Part shown: positions 37,431 through 46,512 of the stretch, in pieces | Numbering within the stretch: the stretch's first letter is position 1 | Layout: each line of letters opens with the position of its first letter | NCBI RefSeq assembly: GCF_025452195.1 | Contig: NZ_CP104973.1 | Coordinates: 558,001 to 622,000, forward strand | Direction: 5' to 3' | DNA length: 64,000 nt | Source: Phyllobacterium zundukense | GTDB taxonomy: Bacteria > Pseudomonadota > Alphaproteobacteria > Rhizobiales > Rhizobiaceae | Translations under genes and position numbers: made by a program | The notes under the pieces: generated by a model | The model's database searches: none | What the model saw: the letters and a program-made list of their open reading frames with translations, nothing else | What the model was told of the DNA's origin: nothing

Positions 37431-38234
37431 TCAAAGCACGTGGTGGCGGGCAACGGGAACATCGCCGCGCACTTTTGTGACGTAGCCAAGGTCCAGTTTG
37501 GAGCTGGTGGTTCCGACACCGTCTGAGCATTGCGCCACGATATGGCCCCATGGGTCGATGACCATGGAATGACCCCAACACCATTTGCGCCCCTCGGCAT
37601 GGGAGAGCGCCTGCCCAACTGCAAGGAAATAGGTCTGCGTTTCGATCGCGCGGGCACGGGCAAGCACTTCCCAATGATCCTTGCCGGTCATCAGCGTGAA
37701 GGCAGCGGGAAGAACGATGACTTCGGCACCCTCATCGCGCAATTTGCGGAACAATTCGGGAAAGCGAACGTCATAGCAGATGGCGCAACCGACTTTCGTA
37801 TCGCCGACTTGGTAGGTCACAATGTCCTCGCCGCGGCTGATCGTATCTGACTCGCGGTAGACCGTGCCGCCTGGCGTATCCACATCGAACAGATGAATCT
37901 TGCGGTATTTCGCCAGTTCCTTACCGTCAGGGCCAAAGACGATCGTCGTGTTGTAATATTTGTTGCCATCCTGTTCGACAACGCTGCCAGCATGAATTGT
38001 TACGCTGTGTTTTGCCGCCAGTCCCGACATCAGCCGGTAGCCATCGCCATCCGGAAATGTCTCGCCATTGGCGTAGATATTGTCCCGGCCCTCGCCCAGG
38101 AAGGCATAGTATTCGGGCAACACAATGAGATCAGGGGCATCATTCTCAACGGCTTCGTTGATCAAACGTGCCGCCGTGTCCAGATTTGCGGCCTTGCTGT
38201 CCTGCGAGTTCATTTGCACCAGACTGACTTTCAC
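37431..38234 (-). CDS. Carbon-nitrogen hydrolase (nitrilase family amidase)
   Basis: The 267-residue protein has the nitrilase triad: Glu in LIVLPEYYAF, Lys in YRKIHLFDVD and Cys in VGCAICYDVRFPELF, plus a Glu region GKDHWEVLARARAIE. The pattern is close to Nit2/omega-amidase enzymes, which hydrolyse amides of dicarboxylic 2-oxo acids. GGAGG is seven bases before a GTG at 38234 but only one base before the ATG at 38240, so I choose the GTG. First gene of the six-gene operon ending at 32844. Confidence 0.9.
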   Translation of the reverse strand: MKVSLVQMNSQDSKAANLDTAARLINEAVENDAPDLIVLPEYYAFLGEGRDNIYANGETFPDGDGYRLMSGLAAKHSVTIHAGSVVEQDGNKYYNTTIVFGPDGKELAKYRKIHLFDVDTPGGTVYRESDTISRGEDIVTYQVGDTKVGCAICYDVRFPELFRKLRDEGAEVIVLPAAFTLMTGKDHWEVLARARAIETQTYFLAVGQALSHAEGRKWCWGHSMVIDPWGHIVAQCSDGVGTTSSKLDLGYVTKVRGDVPVARHHVL

Positions 38235-38367
38235 GCTCATACCTCCATTTTCGATGAAGGGATCGTGCGCAAAATATCATGGTGAGACAAACTCGAAATA
38301 ATTGAGCAATCCTATAGAATTTTCTTATGCATTCGTGGTGGGCTGTTTGTGTCCCGCCAGCATGCGC

Positions 38368-39258
38368 TCAGGCGTCCGCCATACAGAGCGATACTTCAGC
38401 CGCCATCTGGGCAATGATCGACGGTAGAAGACTGTCCGGGTGATCGGCATAGACCGCATGGAATGTGAGCGGATGAAATGCTGGTGTAACGTCAAGAATC
38501 TCCAGTGCACCTGCATCGACATATTCGCCAAGAATGACGCGCGGCAGAGGCGCAACGCCAAGGCCATCTTTGGCAAGGCGCATAATGGTGGCAAGCGAGT
38601 TGGAGTTCGAGATCGCGGGTGGCTCAAGCCCGGCTTCACGAAACTGCTGTAACAGCCCGTGATGAGGAACGCTTCCCTTTGAAAAGGCCAGCAACGGGTA
38701 GCTCGCAAGGTCCGCAAGTGTCAGTTTTTTGCCTGCCAAGCCGTATTTTGGACTCGCCACCCAGACGCAACCATAGGTTCCAAGATCGATATTGACCAAT
38801 CCATGATCAAGCGCCGGTCCCATGATCAACGCCAGATCGATTTTCCGTTCGATGATTTCGCGTGCCATATTGAGGCTGGTGTCGACATTGAGATCAATAG
38901 CGATCCCCGGATAGCGCTCTTGGACACGCTCTACGAGGCGTGGTAGAAACGAGTGGACGATGGAGTCGATCGTGCCGATGCTGACTGAACCTTTCAGACT
39001 GGTCGGATCGGCAATCGCCTCGCGAAATTCTCCAACGGCCTTCACGATCTCTTCTGCTTTGGACACCGCCTGCTGGCCAACAGGTGTCAGTTTTACAGTG
39101 CGCATGTCGCGATCAAACAGCTGAACGCCAAGTTCGCGTTCGAGTGTGGCAATGCGGTTGGAGATCGAAGCCTGAGTTGTATTCAGTTTCTCCGCGGCGG
39201 CACTAAAACTGCCGAGGCGGACGATCCAGAGGAATGTTTCGACAAAACGCAGGTTCAT
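38368..39258 (-). CDS. LysR family regulator, probable regulator of the amidase/ABC operon
   Basis: The 296-residue protein has the LysR HTH at its N-terminus (MNLRFVETFLWIVRLGSFSA, then AEKLNTTQASISNRIATLE) and a substrate-binding domain. The ATG at 39258 starts at the usual distance before the HTH; an upstream frame adds 17 residues without support. It lies 134 bases upstream of the nitrilase gene on the same strand, so it could control that operon, but this is inference from place. Confidence 0.9.
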   Translation of the reverse strand: MNLRFVETFLWIVRLGSFSAAAEKLNTTQASISNRIATLERELGVQLFDRDMRTVKLTPVGQQAVSKAEEIVKAVGEFREAIADPTSLKGSVSIGTIDSIVHSFLPRLVERVQERYPGIAIDLNVDTSLNMAREIIERKIDLALIMGPALDHGLVNIDLGTYGCVWVASPKYGLAGKKLTLADLASYPLLAFSKGSVPHHGLLQQFREAGLEPPAISNSNSLATIMRLAKDGLGVAPLPRVILGEYVDAGALEILDVTPAFHPLTFHAVYADHPDSLLPSIIAQMAAEVSLCMADA

Positions 39259-39410
39259 GGTGTTCGACTCTTTCTGCGGCATCTTCACGCAAACGAAGCG
39301 TGATGCCAATGGCCGAACTATGTCGAACTGGCACGGATGCGGAGAGCGAGCGCCGTTCCTGGTAGATTATGTGCAGCCCGCTGTAAGACGTAGCTCCAAA
39401 ACAGGGCGTA

Positions 39411-40268
39411 TCAGCCACGACCCAGAGTTTGTTCGACCTGCGCTTTCAGCCCCGGATCGATCTTAAGAGCACGCGCGAGCCCGTCGAGATAATTTTTCTC
39501 CGCGGGTGTATCGACCGCTATCGCCATCACTGAAGCCATGTATATCTGTAGCGCCACCTCCGGCGAAGTTGCGGCGTTCAGTATCTCTCGAAGATCCACA
39601 GGCGTCGTCAGCTGTTCGGCCAAGCCGCCGCGATCAGCGGAACTGATACCAAGCTGATCAAGGCGCCCGGCCAACTTACGCTGTTCATCTTCGTCGATGA
39701 CGCCGTCGGCCTGTGTCGCGGCCACCATTGCCTTGACGAACACACCTGAGAGGGCATCGGCACCACCGGGCGCTTGCGCGGGATGAAAACCGTTGTCGGC
39801 AGGCGGCACGACTGCAGCCGTATCTATTCCGGGCGACTTCGCTCCCGATTGTCCAGCTTGCTGATATCGCTTGAACACCTGGTAGGCGAGTACGCCGATC
39901 ACCGCCATGCCGCCATAGCGGGCGAGATCGTTCGTTCCTGCTTTTTGTGGCATTTGGGCCTGCGGCTGGGGCGATCTCGTTGGAACGCTGCCACCGCTCG
40001 CGCCGTTGCCGGCCGCTGCGCCCCCCAGGAGACTGCCCAGAATATCGCCCAGCCCACCGTTGCCGGCAGGAACCGATCGACCCACGGTTGCTCCGCCCCC
40101 ACCCGCTGCTGGGCTCCCGCCCAACAGGCTTCCTAAAATATCGCTGAGATTGCCCGACCCGCTCGGCGCCGGCTGGTTAGGCGCATTCGTTCCTTGGCCC
40201 GCGCGGAGTCCACCTCCCTGCAGGGCAGCTTGAAGCATCTGCTCTAACACTGACTGGTTGCTGGCCAC
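39411..40268 (-). CDS. TerB-like/DUF533 family protein with repeated N-terminal motif
   Basis: About 285 residues. The N-terminal third is Gly/Ala/Pro/Ser-rich with two copies of the amphipathic motif DILGSLLGG; then one membrane-like segment (YGGMAVIGVLAYQVFKRY) and a C-terminal TerB-type helical domain (VKAMVAATQADGVIDEDEQRKLAGRL). DUF533/YebE proteins are inner-membrane proteins of unknown role. GGGAGG is nine bases before GTG 40268; a TTG at 40307 overlapping the previous stop would add 13 residues. Confidence 0.8.
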   Translation of the reverse strand: MASNQSVLEQMLQAALQGGGLRAGQGTNAPNQPAPSGSGNLSDILGSLLGGSPAAGGGGATVGRSVPAGNGGLGDILGSLLGGAAAGNGASGGSVPTRSPQPQAQMPQKAGTNDLARYGGMAVIGVLAYQVFKRYQQAGQSGAKSPGIDTAAVVPPADNGFHPAQAPGGADALSGVFVKAMVAATQADGVIDEDEQRKLAGRLDQLGISSADRGGLAEQLTTPVDLREILNAATSPEVALQIYMASVMAIAVDTPAEKNYLDGLARALKIDPGLKAQVEQTLGRG

Positions 40269-40303
40269 TGAACCGTTCCTCCCGTTTATGTTGATCTCGC
40301 CGT

Positions 40304-40804
40304 TCAAGCGGTGAGCTTAAGCGCCTTCGAAATCTCGTCCAGAGTGGCTTTTTCCGCGTCGCTCACCCGAACGCCGCCAAAACCCATGAAACCACCTTCG
40401 CTGGCCGCATTCGCCACGCGTTCACTGATGCCATAAAGCCAAGCCTTGAATCCGGCAACGTCATCGGGAGCTTTCGCGCCAACGAGTGCAACGGCTTGGC
40501 TGAGCGTTTGCAGGATAGCGCCCTTCATCTCGGCCGGCTGCTTGCCCGCAAGTTTGCTTTTGATCAGGCCGCGCGCCGCTGTGCGTCCCTCGGAAGTCTC
40601 GAAGTCGGATACCACCGACTTGATCAAGTCATTCGAATTCGGATCGGTCTTTGCCGCGACGAGTGCGCTGCCACTGGCCAGCCCTTCTTGGGTCATGCCG
40701 ATGAGGCCGCTTGGATCGGCCAGCGTAACAGCCATCCCTGCCATCATCACGCTGCCAAGCACTTCAGTCCATTCCTCTGCAGTGAAATCTGTCTTGGTCG
40801 CCAT
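40304..40804 (-). CDS. Conserved hypothetical protein upstream of the TerB-like gene
   Basis: The 166-residue, mostly helical, Ala-rich product starts MATKTDFTAEEWTEVLGSVM, with GGAG before the ATG at 40804. It has no membrane segment. The phrases MMAGMAVTLADPSGLIGM and KAWLYGISERVANAASEGGF are likely conserved, but I do not know the function. It lies just upstream of the TerB-like gene and is probably in one operon with it. Confidence 0.75.
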   Translation of the reverse strand: MATKTDFTAEEWTEVLGSVMMAGMAVTLADPSGLIGMTQEGLASGSALVAAKTDPNSNDLIKSVVSDFETSEGRTAARGLIKSKLAGKQPAEMKGAILQTLSQAVALVGAKAPDDVAGFKAWLYGISERVANAASEGGFMGFGGVRVSDAEKATLDEISKALKLTA

Positions 40805-41104
40805 GAGGGGTCTCCATTTTCTCTCAACAAAGCTAAATCTGCGCAAACCAGTCTAGCACCCGCCAGACATGATCGCGCCATGCAACGTGGGAAATCAACG
40901 CAAAATTCGGCGTTGAAGCCAAAGGCTGTATCGGTTCGAGACATTATACTTATCACACATCAGGCGCATGACAGGATTGGAAGCTGTGACCTGCGCCCTT
41001 CGGAAACCGCACAGTTTCCTTTCATACAACCGAAATTCGCCATTGAAGCTGCGGGCCGCATCGGTTAGAAACGCTTCGCGCATGTAAGGCCACGCCTTGT
41101 ATCA
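40805..41104. other. 300-base gap before tRNA-Arg with a diverged direct repeat
   Basis: No supported gene. It contains two related 34-base stretches (40903-40936 and 41033-41066) described separately, and should hold the promoters of the tRNA and of the hypothetical gene to the left. Confidence 0.5.
40903..41066. repeat. Diverged 34-base direct repeat, two copies 130 bases apart
   Basis: Copy 1 (40903-40936) and copy 2 (41033-41066) both start AAATTCG and end ATCGGTT, with about 26 of 34 positions alike. It might be the trace of an old intergenic repeat or of a small duplication. Confidence 0.35.
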
Positions 41105-41181
41105 GCACCCGTAGCTCAGCTGGATAGAGTGCTGCCCTCCGAAGGCAGAGGTCACAGGTTCGAATCCTGTCGGGTGCGCCA
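41105..41181 (+). tRNA. tRNA-Arg (anticodon CCG)
   Basis: A 77-base cloverleaf: acceptor stem GCACCCG/CGGGTGC (perfect seven pairs), D-arm AGCTCAGCTGGATAGAG, anticodon stem CTGCC/GGCAG with loop CTCCGAA (anticodon CCG at 41139-41141), T-arm CAGGTTCGAATCCTG and an encoded CCA at 41179-41181. It reads the codon CGG. No integrase gene or copy of its 3' end lies nearby. Confidence 0.97.
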
Positions 41182-41407
41182 AAATACCCATCAATTCAGC
41201 CGTATATACTGATTTCCAATCGAGAAGGCGTGCCGCTTCCAGGTAAGCATGGTGTGGAAATCGGGCCGATTTGGTCCGCTTCATAAATTGCGCATAATCC
41301 TGCCGCGCGGCCACCGACCTAGAGCAAAATACGTTTCATGGATGGCTGGTTTTAAATATGCTTCTGACGAAGAATACCGTTCGGTCCCTCAAGAAAGTAG
41401 CGTGCCC

Positions 41408-41794
41408 ATGTCCCGGCTAAAACTTTTACAGGTCGCTTTGATTGCCTTCGGTGTTGCATTCTGTCTGGTCTATCCGCTCGCGATTATCTGGCCATCGGGT
41501 TGGGCTTGGCATGACGGCCCGCCCACCGCTTCGCACTATTTCATGATGATCGTGGGCATATACGCAACGCTTGGAATATTTCTGATCCGTGCATCGCGCG
41601 ATCCCTTAGCACATCGGTCGCTAATAGAGTTCACGATTTGGTCGAGTGTCGTGCACGCGCTGATCATGGCGGTCCAGTCCTTCAGACCCGATACGCATCT
41701 GGGTCATATGCTGGGCGATGTGCCGGCCTTGCTGTTCGTAGCGGTGGTGCTTGGCTGGTTGACCTATTCTTCCAGCGCAACGAAGGACGGCTAG
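41408..41794 (+). CDS. Small four-helix membrane protein (DUF6632-like)
   Basis: The 128-residue product has four hydrophobic segments (about residues 5-27, 42-60, 74-94, 103-120) and begins MSRLKLLQVALIAFGVAFCL. The motif WPSGWAWHDGPPTASHYFMM lies between helices 1 and 2. I do not know its function. The start could also be the GTG two codons upstream. It follows the tRNA by about 230 bases. Confidence 0.7.
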   Translation: MSRLKLLQVALIAFGVAFCLVYPLAIIWPSGWAWHDGPPTASHYFMMIVGIYATLGIFLIRASRDPLAHRSLIEFTIWSSVVHALIMAVQSFRPDTHLGHMLGDVPALLFVAVVLGWLTYSSSATKDG

Positions 41795-41935
41795 GGCCTC
41801 CGCCGACTCCCTTCAAATACGAGATCAAAATACGAGATCAGGGCGGGCCTTACCCCCAACCTCTCTAACCAATAAGGATGAAGGGACACTTGTCTCTATC
41901 GCATGTACTATCTTCGGCTTCTGATGGGGGATCCG

Positions 41936-42991
41936 ATGCCGTACTCGCGTGCTGCCGCCGTAGCGGCGCTTGGTATGACACTTTTAAGCCCGCTGCCGAC
42001 GATGGCTGCGGAGCCTGTTGGCGAGGCCGTCCTCATCAAAACGGAAGTAACTGGCGGAGGTGGTCCCATAGCGGTGGATACGCCGGTCCATCGGGACGAA
42101 AGGATCAAGACCTCTCGGTCGGGCCTTGGTCAATTCCTGTTCCGCGATGGTACCAAGCTGGCGGTGGGCTGGGGTTCGTCTGTGACGATCGACAAGTTCG
42201 TCTATGATGACGCGGACTCCGTCAAGAAATTGACGATCAAAGCTGCCAAGGGCACGTTTCGCTGGGTCAGCGGAAATTCAAAATCGTCGGCCTATAATAT
42301 CTTGACCCCGGCTGGGACGATCGGCGTGCGTGGAACCGCATTCGACTTCTATGTGGGCCCGGACGGAACGACAGCGGTCGTCCTCTTGAACGGTTCGGCG
42401 CGATTTTGCGGTGCGGGCGGCTGTAAGGAACTGAAGCGCCGCTGCGATTGCGTCGTTGCCAAGCCCAATGGCCAAATTACCGATACCCGCCGCGTCGATC
42501 GGAACATCTTCAAGACGTTGGGCAGTACGAAGGCACTCCCGTTCCTGTCGGGCAATCAAAAGCTCTCAGGAGGATTGGGAATAACTGGCACAGGGTGCGG
42601 TCTTTCGATGGCAGCAGCGGAGCCCGCGGATAACGGCTCGCTTCCAGCCAGGGCTCCCAGCCCTGCCCCGCAAAGTCCGCGAGCTCCTGATCCGCCTGCT
42701 CCTCAGAGTCCTCGGGCCTCTGATCCGCCTGCCGCAGCACCCTCCGATGCGCCCGATCCGCCCGCGCCGCCGGCCACGCCAAGGACGCCTGATGCGCCAT
42801 CCAAGCCGGACAAGCCGGACAAGCCGGATCGGCCGCACAAGCATGACAAGCACCATCATCACGACAGGCACCATGATAAAGACCGTCATCATCACGACAG
42901 GCATGATGATGATCGGCGCGGTAAAGATCGTCACGATCACGATGGAGGCCGCAATAACCGGGATGGTAATGGACCAAGGCACAACAGATAA
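41936..42991 (+). CDS. Exported FecR-domain protein with Pro-rich and His/Asp-rich tail
   Basis: The 351-residue product starts at ATG 41936 (GGGGGAT upstream), has a signal peptide (to about residue 25, TMAA) and a FecR domain (about residues 50-150: DERIKTSRSGLGQFLFRDGT, LTPAGTIGVRGTAFDFYV). After residue about 225 come a Pro/Ala/Ser region with two 11-residue repeats, KPDKPDKPD, and finally some 60 residues almost wholly His, Asp, Lys and Arg. The tail looks fit to bind metal ions or polyanions. It converges on a CHASE2 adenylate cyclase with ten bases between; FecR and CHASE2-cyclase genes are often neighbours in rhizobia. Confidence 0.85.
   Translation: MPYSRAAAVAALGMTLLSPLPTMAAEPVGEAVLIKTEVTGGGGPIAVDTPVHRDERIKTSRSGLGQFLFRDGTKLAVGWGSSVTIDKFVYDDADSVKKLTIKAAKGTFRWVSGNSKSSAYNILTPAGTIGVRGTAFDFYVGPDGTTAVVLLNGSARFCGAGGCKELKRRCDCVVAKPNGQITDTRRVDRNIFKTLGSTKALPFLSGNQKLSGGLGITGTGCGLSMAAAEPADNGSLPARAPSPAPQSPRAPDPPAPQSPRASDPPAAAPSDAPDPPAPPATPRTPDAPSKPDKPDKPDRPHKHDKHHHHDRHHDKDRHHHDRHDDDRRGKDRHDHDGGRNNRDGNGPRHNR
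42665..42730 (+). repeat. Two 33-base tandem repeats inside the FecR-domain gene
   Basis: Units 42665-42697 and 42698-42730 encode APQSPRAPDPP and APQSPRASDPP. Many third codon positions differ while the residues are kept, so the repeat is old or selected at protein level. Confidence 0.8.
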
Positions 42992-43001
42992 CCGGATCCG
43001 A

Positions 43002-45173
43002 TCAAATGCCGGGGGACCGGTCCTTCGCTGCCGGCTGATCAACGAAGTGATCGGCTCGCCGCGATATCCGGCGATAGAATTCCGGCAGACCATTTGTGAT
43101 TTCCACCGCCTGCAATTTTGCGATCCGCAAGAACCTGCGACTGCTTGAAGACCGCAAACGCAAGGCTTCGATGAGTTGGGCGTGGATAGCCTGCAGTTGC
43201 ACAAATTCGGCAGACCCACCGAGCTTTTCATCACCGACCACCGCGAAAAGCCTGGTCCGCATACTTTTACCCTTCAACGCAAGTGCGCCTGCCTCGAGCA
43301 AAGCATAGCCCGGCAGCATTTCGGCGGTGCTGTCTGAAACAAGAATGTCGAAGCTGACCTCCTTGCAGGAGGATTCGATGCGCGCGGCAATGTTGACCGC
43401 ATCACCAATGGCGGAATAATTGAAGCGTGTCTCCGCACCCATGTTTCCGACGCATGCAAGACCCGTATGGATACCAATACCTATTCCGACTTTCTGTTCG
43501 TCGCCAAAGCCAAACGCATTAGTCTGATTGAGGCGCGCGAGTGTCTCACGCATGGCCAAGGCGGCATGGACCGCCTTGTTGGCATGGTTGGCTACGTCTA
43601 CAGGAGCGTTCCAGAAGGCCATTATGGAGTCGCCGATAAACTTGTCGAGAGTCCCCTCGTTGGCAATGACGTGACGGCTAAGCGCATCAAGAAGCGTATT
43701 AAGGAACAACACGACTTCTGCCGGGGTCAGGCGTTCGCTGATTTCGGTGAAATTGCGAACGTCGACAAACATAACCGTGAGTTCCCGGTCGTCTCCCCCA
43801 AGGCGCAATGCATTGCGCGTATGCTCGATGCGATACAGCAGCGAAGGTGAAAGATAGTGGCCAAATGCGCGTCTGACCTCCCGGCGTTCGCGGTCGATCA
43901 CCAGAAAGCGAAATGAAGTCGCTGCAAAATGGGTTATCGACCCGCTGACAATTGGCGCCAAGGGATCAAACAAGAGGCCCGCGTAGAAAAAGGCAAGCCA
44001 CGACGCGACAAGCGCCATGACCGTGATCAGCAGCCCGCAAACCAGGGCGACAGCCGGACTAACGAACGTGGTCAATATCACCAGCAGACTTCCCATCGCT
44101 GCGATCGACAGGATTTCGAGCCCATTTGCCCAATCCGGGCGCGAGAGAAAGCGTCCCGACAATATTTGCTCGACAGTCTGCGCGTGCAGCGACACGCCAG
44201 GCACGTTCTGTCCAAGGGCAGTGGTACGGATATCCTGAAGCCCTGCTGCGGATGTCCCGATAAACACGATACTGCCGTCGATAGCATTCTTTATCTCGGG
44301 AGTGGCGCCTCCCTGCGCCAGTACATCCTTGGCTGAAATATATCTCTCGGCGGTATCGGGGGTGATATAGAGCCATAGTTCACCTTCGGCAGTCACCGGA
44401 ACTTCGAATTCGCCGATTTTGACCATGGTTATGGTGTTGGGCACATTTGTTGCGCCTGCCAGTACATAGGTGGAAGCGCCTTGGGCTACGCGCAGTGCTT
44501 CAAGTGCAAGGTTAGGGTAAAGTTGCTCGCCATCGCTCAGGAAAAGCGGAACCGCGCGAACAACCGCCGATGGGTCACCGGGATTGAGGCTGATGTGCCC
44601 GATGCCGGCGGCGTTCGCTTCAAATTCCGGCCGCAGCGGTGTCGCGGCCTTGATGCGTGGAGGCGCGCCAGCAGGATTTTCACCTGTAAAGGCAAAGCCG
44701 GCCTTCACCTGTGGGCGATAATTGCCTTCATTGGACAAGCCAAAGCCCAGGATGACAGGTTTCCCGGTAATCGCTTGAGCAAAAATCTCATCATTGTCAG
44801 GCAGTTGACCAAGCAGCGAGGGATCAATTCCGGCAACGTCTCGTACGACTGTACGTGGCGATAGACGGTCCGGCTCGGCGAAGAGAACATCAAACGCGAT
44901 CGCCGATGCCCCCATTTCACTGAGCCTGTCGACCAGGGTGGCGAGCCGGTCTCGCGGCCATGGCCACTGACCGAACTCCCGCAGCGAGGCTTCATCTATA
45001 TCGACAACCTTGACGGGCAGGCTTTCGAAGGTCCGTGGCGCGATGCGCTGATATTCGTCAAATGTGAGATCGCGGGCCTGCTTCAGCAGCGGCGGGTCAC
45101 TTGCCCGCAGGATCGTGAGCGCCGCTACGATCGCCAGGCCGATAAGTACGCCAACTTGCTGCGCGCGCGTCAT
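43002..45173 (-). CDS. CHASE2-domain class III adenylate/guanylate cyclase
   Basis: The 723-residue protein has an N-terminal membrane segment (about residues 7-24), a large periplasmic CHASE2 sensor (about 30-340; VKVVDIDEASLREFGQWPWPRD, GSIVFIGTSAAGLQDIRTT), two to three membrane helices (about 350-420) and a C-terminal cyclase domain with VMFVDVRNFTEISERLTP (metal Asp) and DKFIGDSIMAFWNAP (second metal Asp). It makes cAMP or cGMP in response to an external signal. Its 3' end faces the FecR-domain gene. Confidence 0.93.
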   Translation of the reverse strand: MTRAQQVGVLIGLAIVAALTILRASDPPLLKQARDLTFDEYQRIAPRTFESLPVKVVDIDEASLREFGQWPWPRDRLATLVDRLSEMGASAIAFDVLFAEPDRLSPRTVVRDVAGIDPSLLGQLPDNDEIFAQAITGKPVILGFGLSNEGNYRPQVKAGFAFTGENPAGAPPRIKAATPLRPEFEANAAGIGHISLNPGDPSAVVRAVPLFLSDGEQLYPNLALEALRVAQGASTYVLAGATNVPNTITMVKIGEFEVPVTAEGELWLYITPDTAERYISAKDVLAQGGATPEIKNAIDGSIVFIGTSAAGLQDIRTTALGQNVPGVSLHAQTVEQILSGRFLSRPDWANGLEILSIAAMGSLLVILTTFVSPAVALVCGLLITVMALVASWLAFFYAGLLFDPLAPIVSGSITHFAATSFRFLVIDRERREVRRAFGHYLSPSLLYRIEHTRNALRLGGDDRELTVMFVDVRNFTEISERLTPAEVVLFLNTLLDALSRHVIANEGTLDKFIGDSIMAFWNAPVDVANHANKAVHAALAMRETLARLNQTNAFGFGDEQKVGIGIGIHTGLACVGNMGAETRFNYSAIGDAVNIAARIESSCKEVSFDILVSDSTAEMLPGYALLEAGALALKGKSMRTRLFAVVGDEKLGGSAEFVQLQAIHAQLIEALRLRSSSSRRFLRIAKLQAVEITNGLPEFYRRISRRADHFVDQPAAKDRSPGI

Positions 45174-45323
45174 GGATGCCGTATCAGACCCCTTCTACCG
45201 AAAGCCTGACGGCAAGAAGTTCTCACCCGGAGAAGTAAACCCGGTCTGATGGCCTGCCGCCGCGCCAAGAAATGGCATGCTGCATTTTTCTTTGCTTCTA
45301 TGCAATCAGGACATCATTTGCCG

Positions 45324-46512
45324 TCAAATTGCAGAAATTGCACCGGCCGCCGCGAGCGCAAGGACGACCGTCCACGCGGGTGCCTTCCAAACCGTTAGCA
45401 GAAGGAATCCGGCAAGTACGAGGAAAAAATCCAGCGGCACGAGAACGGCGCTGGTCCATACCGGATTGTAGAATGCCGCGCCCAAGATACCGACAACCGA
45501 CGCGTTCGCGCCCGCCATCGCGGCTTGTGCTGTGGGACGGCGGCGAAGCCCATCCCAGAACGGCAATGTGCCATAAACCAGAAGCAATCCCGGTAGAAAT
45601 AGCGCTATCAAAGCAATCACTGCGCCGGTAACGCCACTCGGCGCCGGGACCATCACCGCACCAAGATAGGCGGCAAACGTGAAAAGCGGACCCGGCACTG
45701 CCTGCGTCGCACCGTAGCCCGTGAGAAAGGCTTCGCGGCTTACCCAACCGGGACTGACAACAGCCGTTTCCAGAAGCGGCAGAACTACGTGACCACCACC
45801 GAAAACCAACGAACCGGAACGGTAGAAGGCTTCGAACAGACGCATGGCCTGGTTCCCCGTGCCATACAGGAGCGGAGGGACCAGAAAGAGAATTGCAAAC
45901 AAGGCAAGAGCGGCAAGCGCACCGCGGTGACCCACCTGAAAGTCGAGGTGATGGCCAGTTGGTGCGTTCGTGTCCCTGCAAAGCAGGATCCCCAGAACTG
46001 CGCCGCCAGCGATGGCGCCTATTTGACCGATTGCAGTATCAAGGACCACTACCCCTCCAACCGCCGCCAAGGCGATGCCGATCCGTGTCCGGTCTGGCGT
46101 CAGTGTGCGGGCCATTCCCCACAATGCCTGCGCCACGACCGCGACCGCGACGAGTTTAAGTCCATGAATGATACCTTGGCCCACCGGGCCCGAAAAATTT
46201 GCGGCTCCCAATGCGAATGCCAGAAGCAAGATCGCGGACGGAAGTGTGAACGCGGTCCAGGCAGCGATTCCGCCGAGCAAACCACGACCGCGGGAGATAC
46301 CGAGGGCAAAACCCACCTGGCTAGATGCCGGTCCGGGCAAAAATTGGCATAGGGCCACGATGTCGGCAAAAGCTTCATCGTTCACCCACTTGCGCCGGAC
46401 GACGAATTCCTCGCGGAAGTATCCAAGATGCGCGATAGGACCGCCAAACGACGTGAGACCTAGTTTCAGGAATGCCGCGAAGACCTCAATAATTCGGGTT
46501 GGAGCGGTTCAT
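45324..46512 (-). CDS. chrA: Chromate transporter ChrA, apparent 1-base frameshift at codon 2
   Basis: ChrA expels chromate from the cytoplasm. The two-repeat protein shows FLPGPASSQVGFALG and GATQAVPGPLFTFAAYLG, one per half. The uninterrupted frame with a normal start begins only at GTG 46385 (353 residues). Upstream the same frame goes on as APTRIIEVFAAFLKLGLTSF, then GGPIAHLGYFREEFVVRRKW, clear ChrA sequence, up to 46508, where it meets a TGA. An ATG at 46512-46510 is out of frame by one base; removing one A from ATGAACC gives MTAPTRII and a full protein of about 400 residues. The gene is therefore damaged, misread, or begins at a rare codon such as ATT. Confidence 0.85.

Noticed and set aside
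41105..41181. tRNA-Arg as an attachment site for an integrated element
   Set aside because: There is no integrase gene and no copy of the tRNA 3' end nearby; the genes that follow look like normal chromosomal ones.
42810..42990. His/Asp-rich end of the FecR-domain protein as a frameshift or assembly artefact
   Set aside because: The frame is unbroken, codon use stays typical and the tail ends at a normal stop just before the convergent gene.
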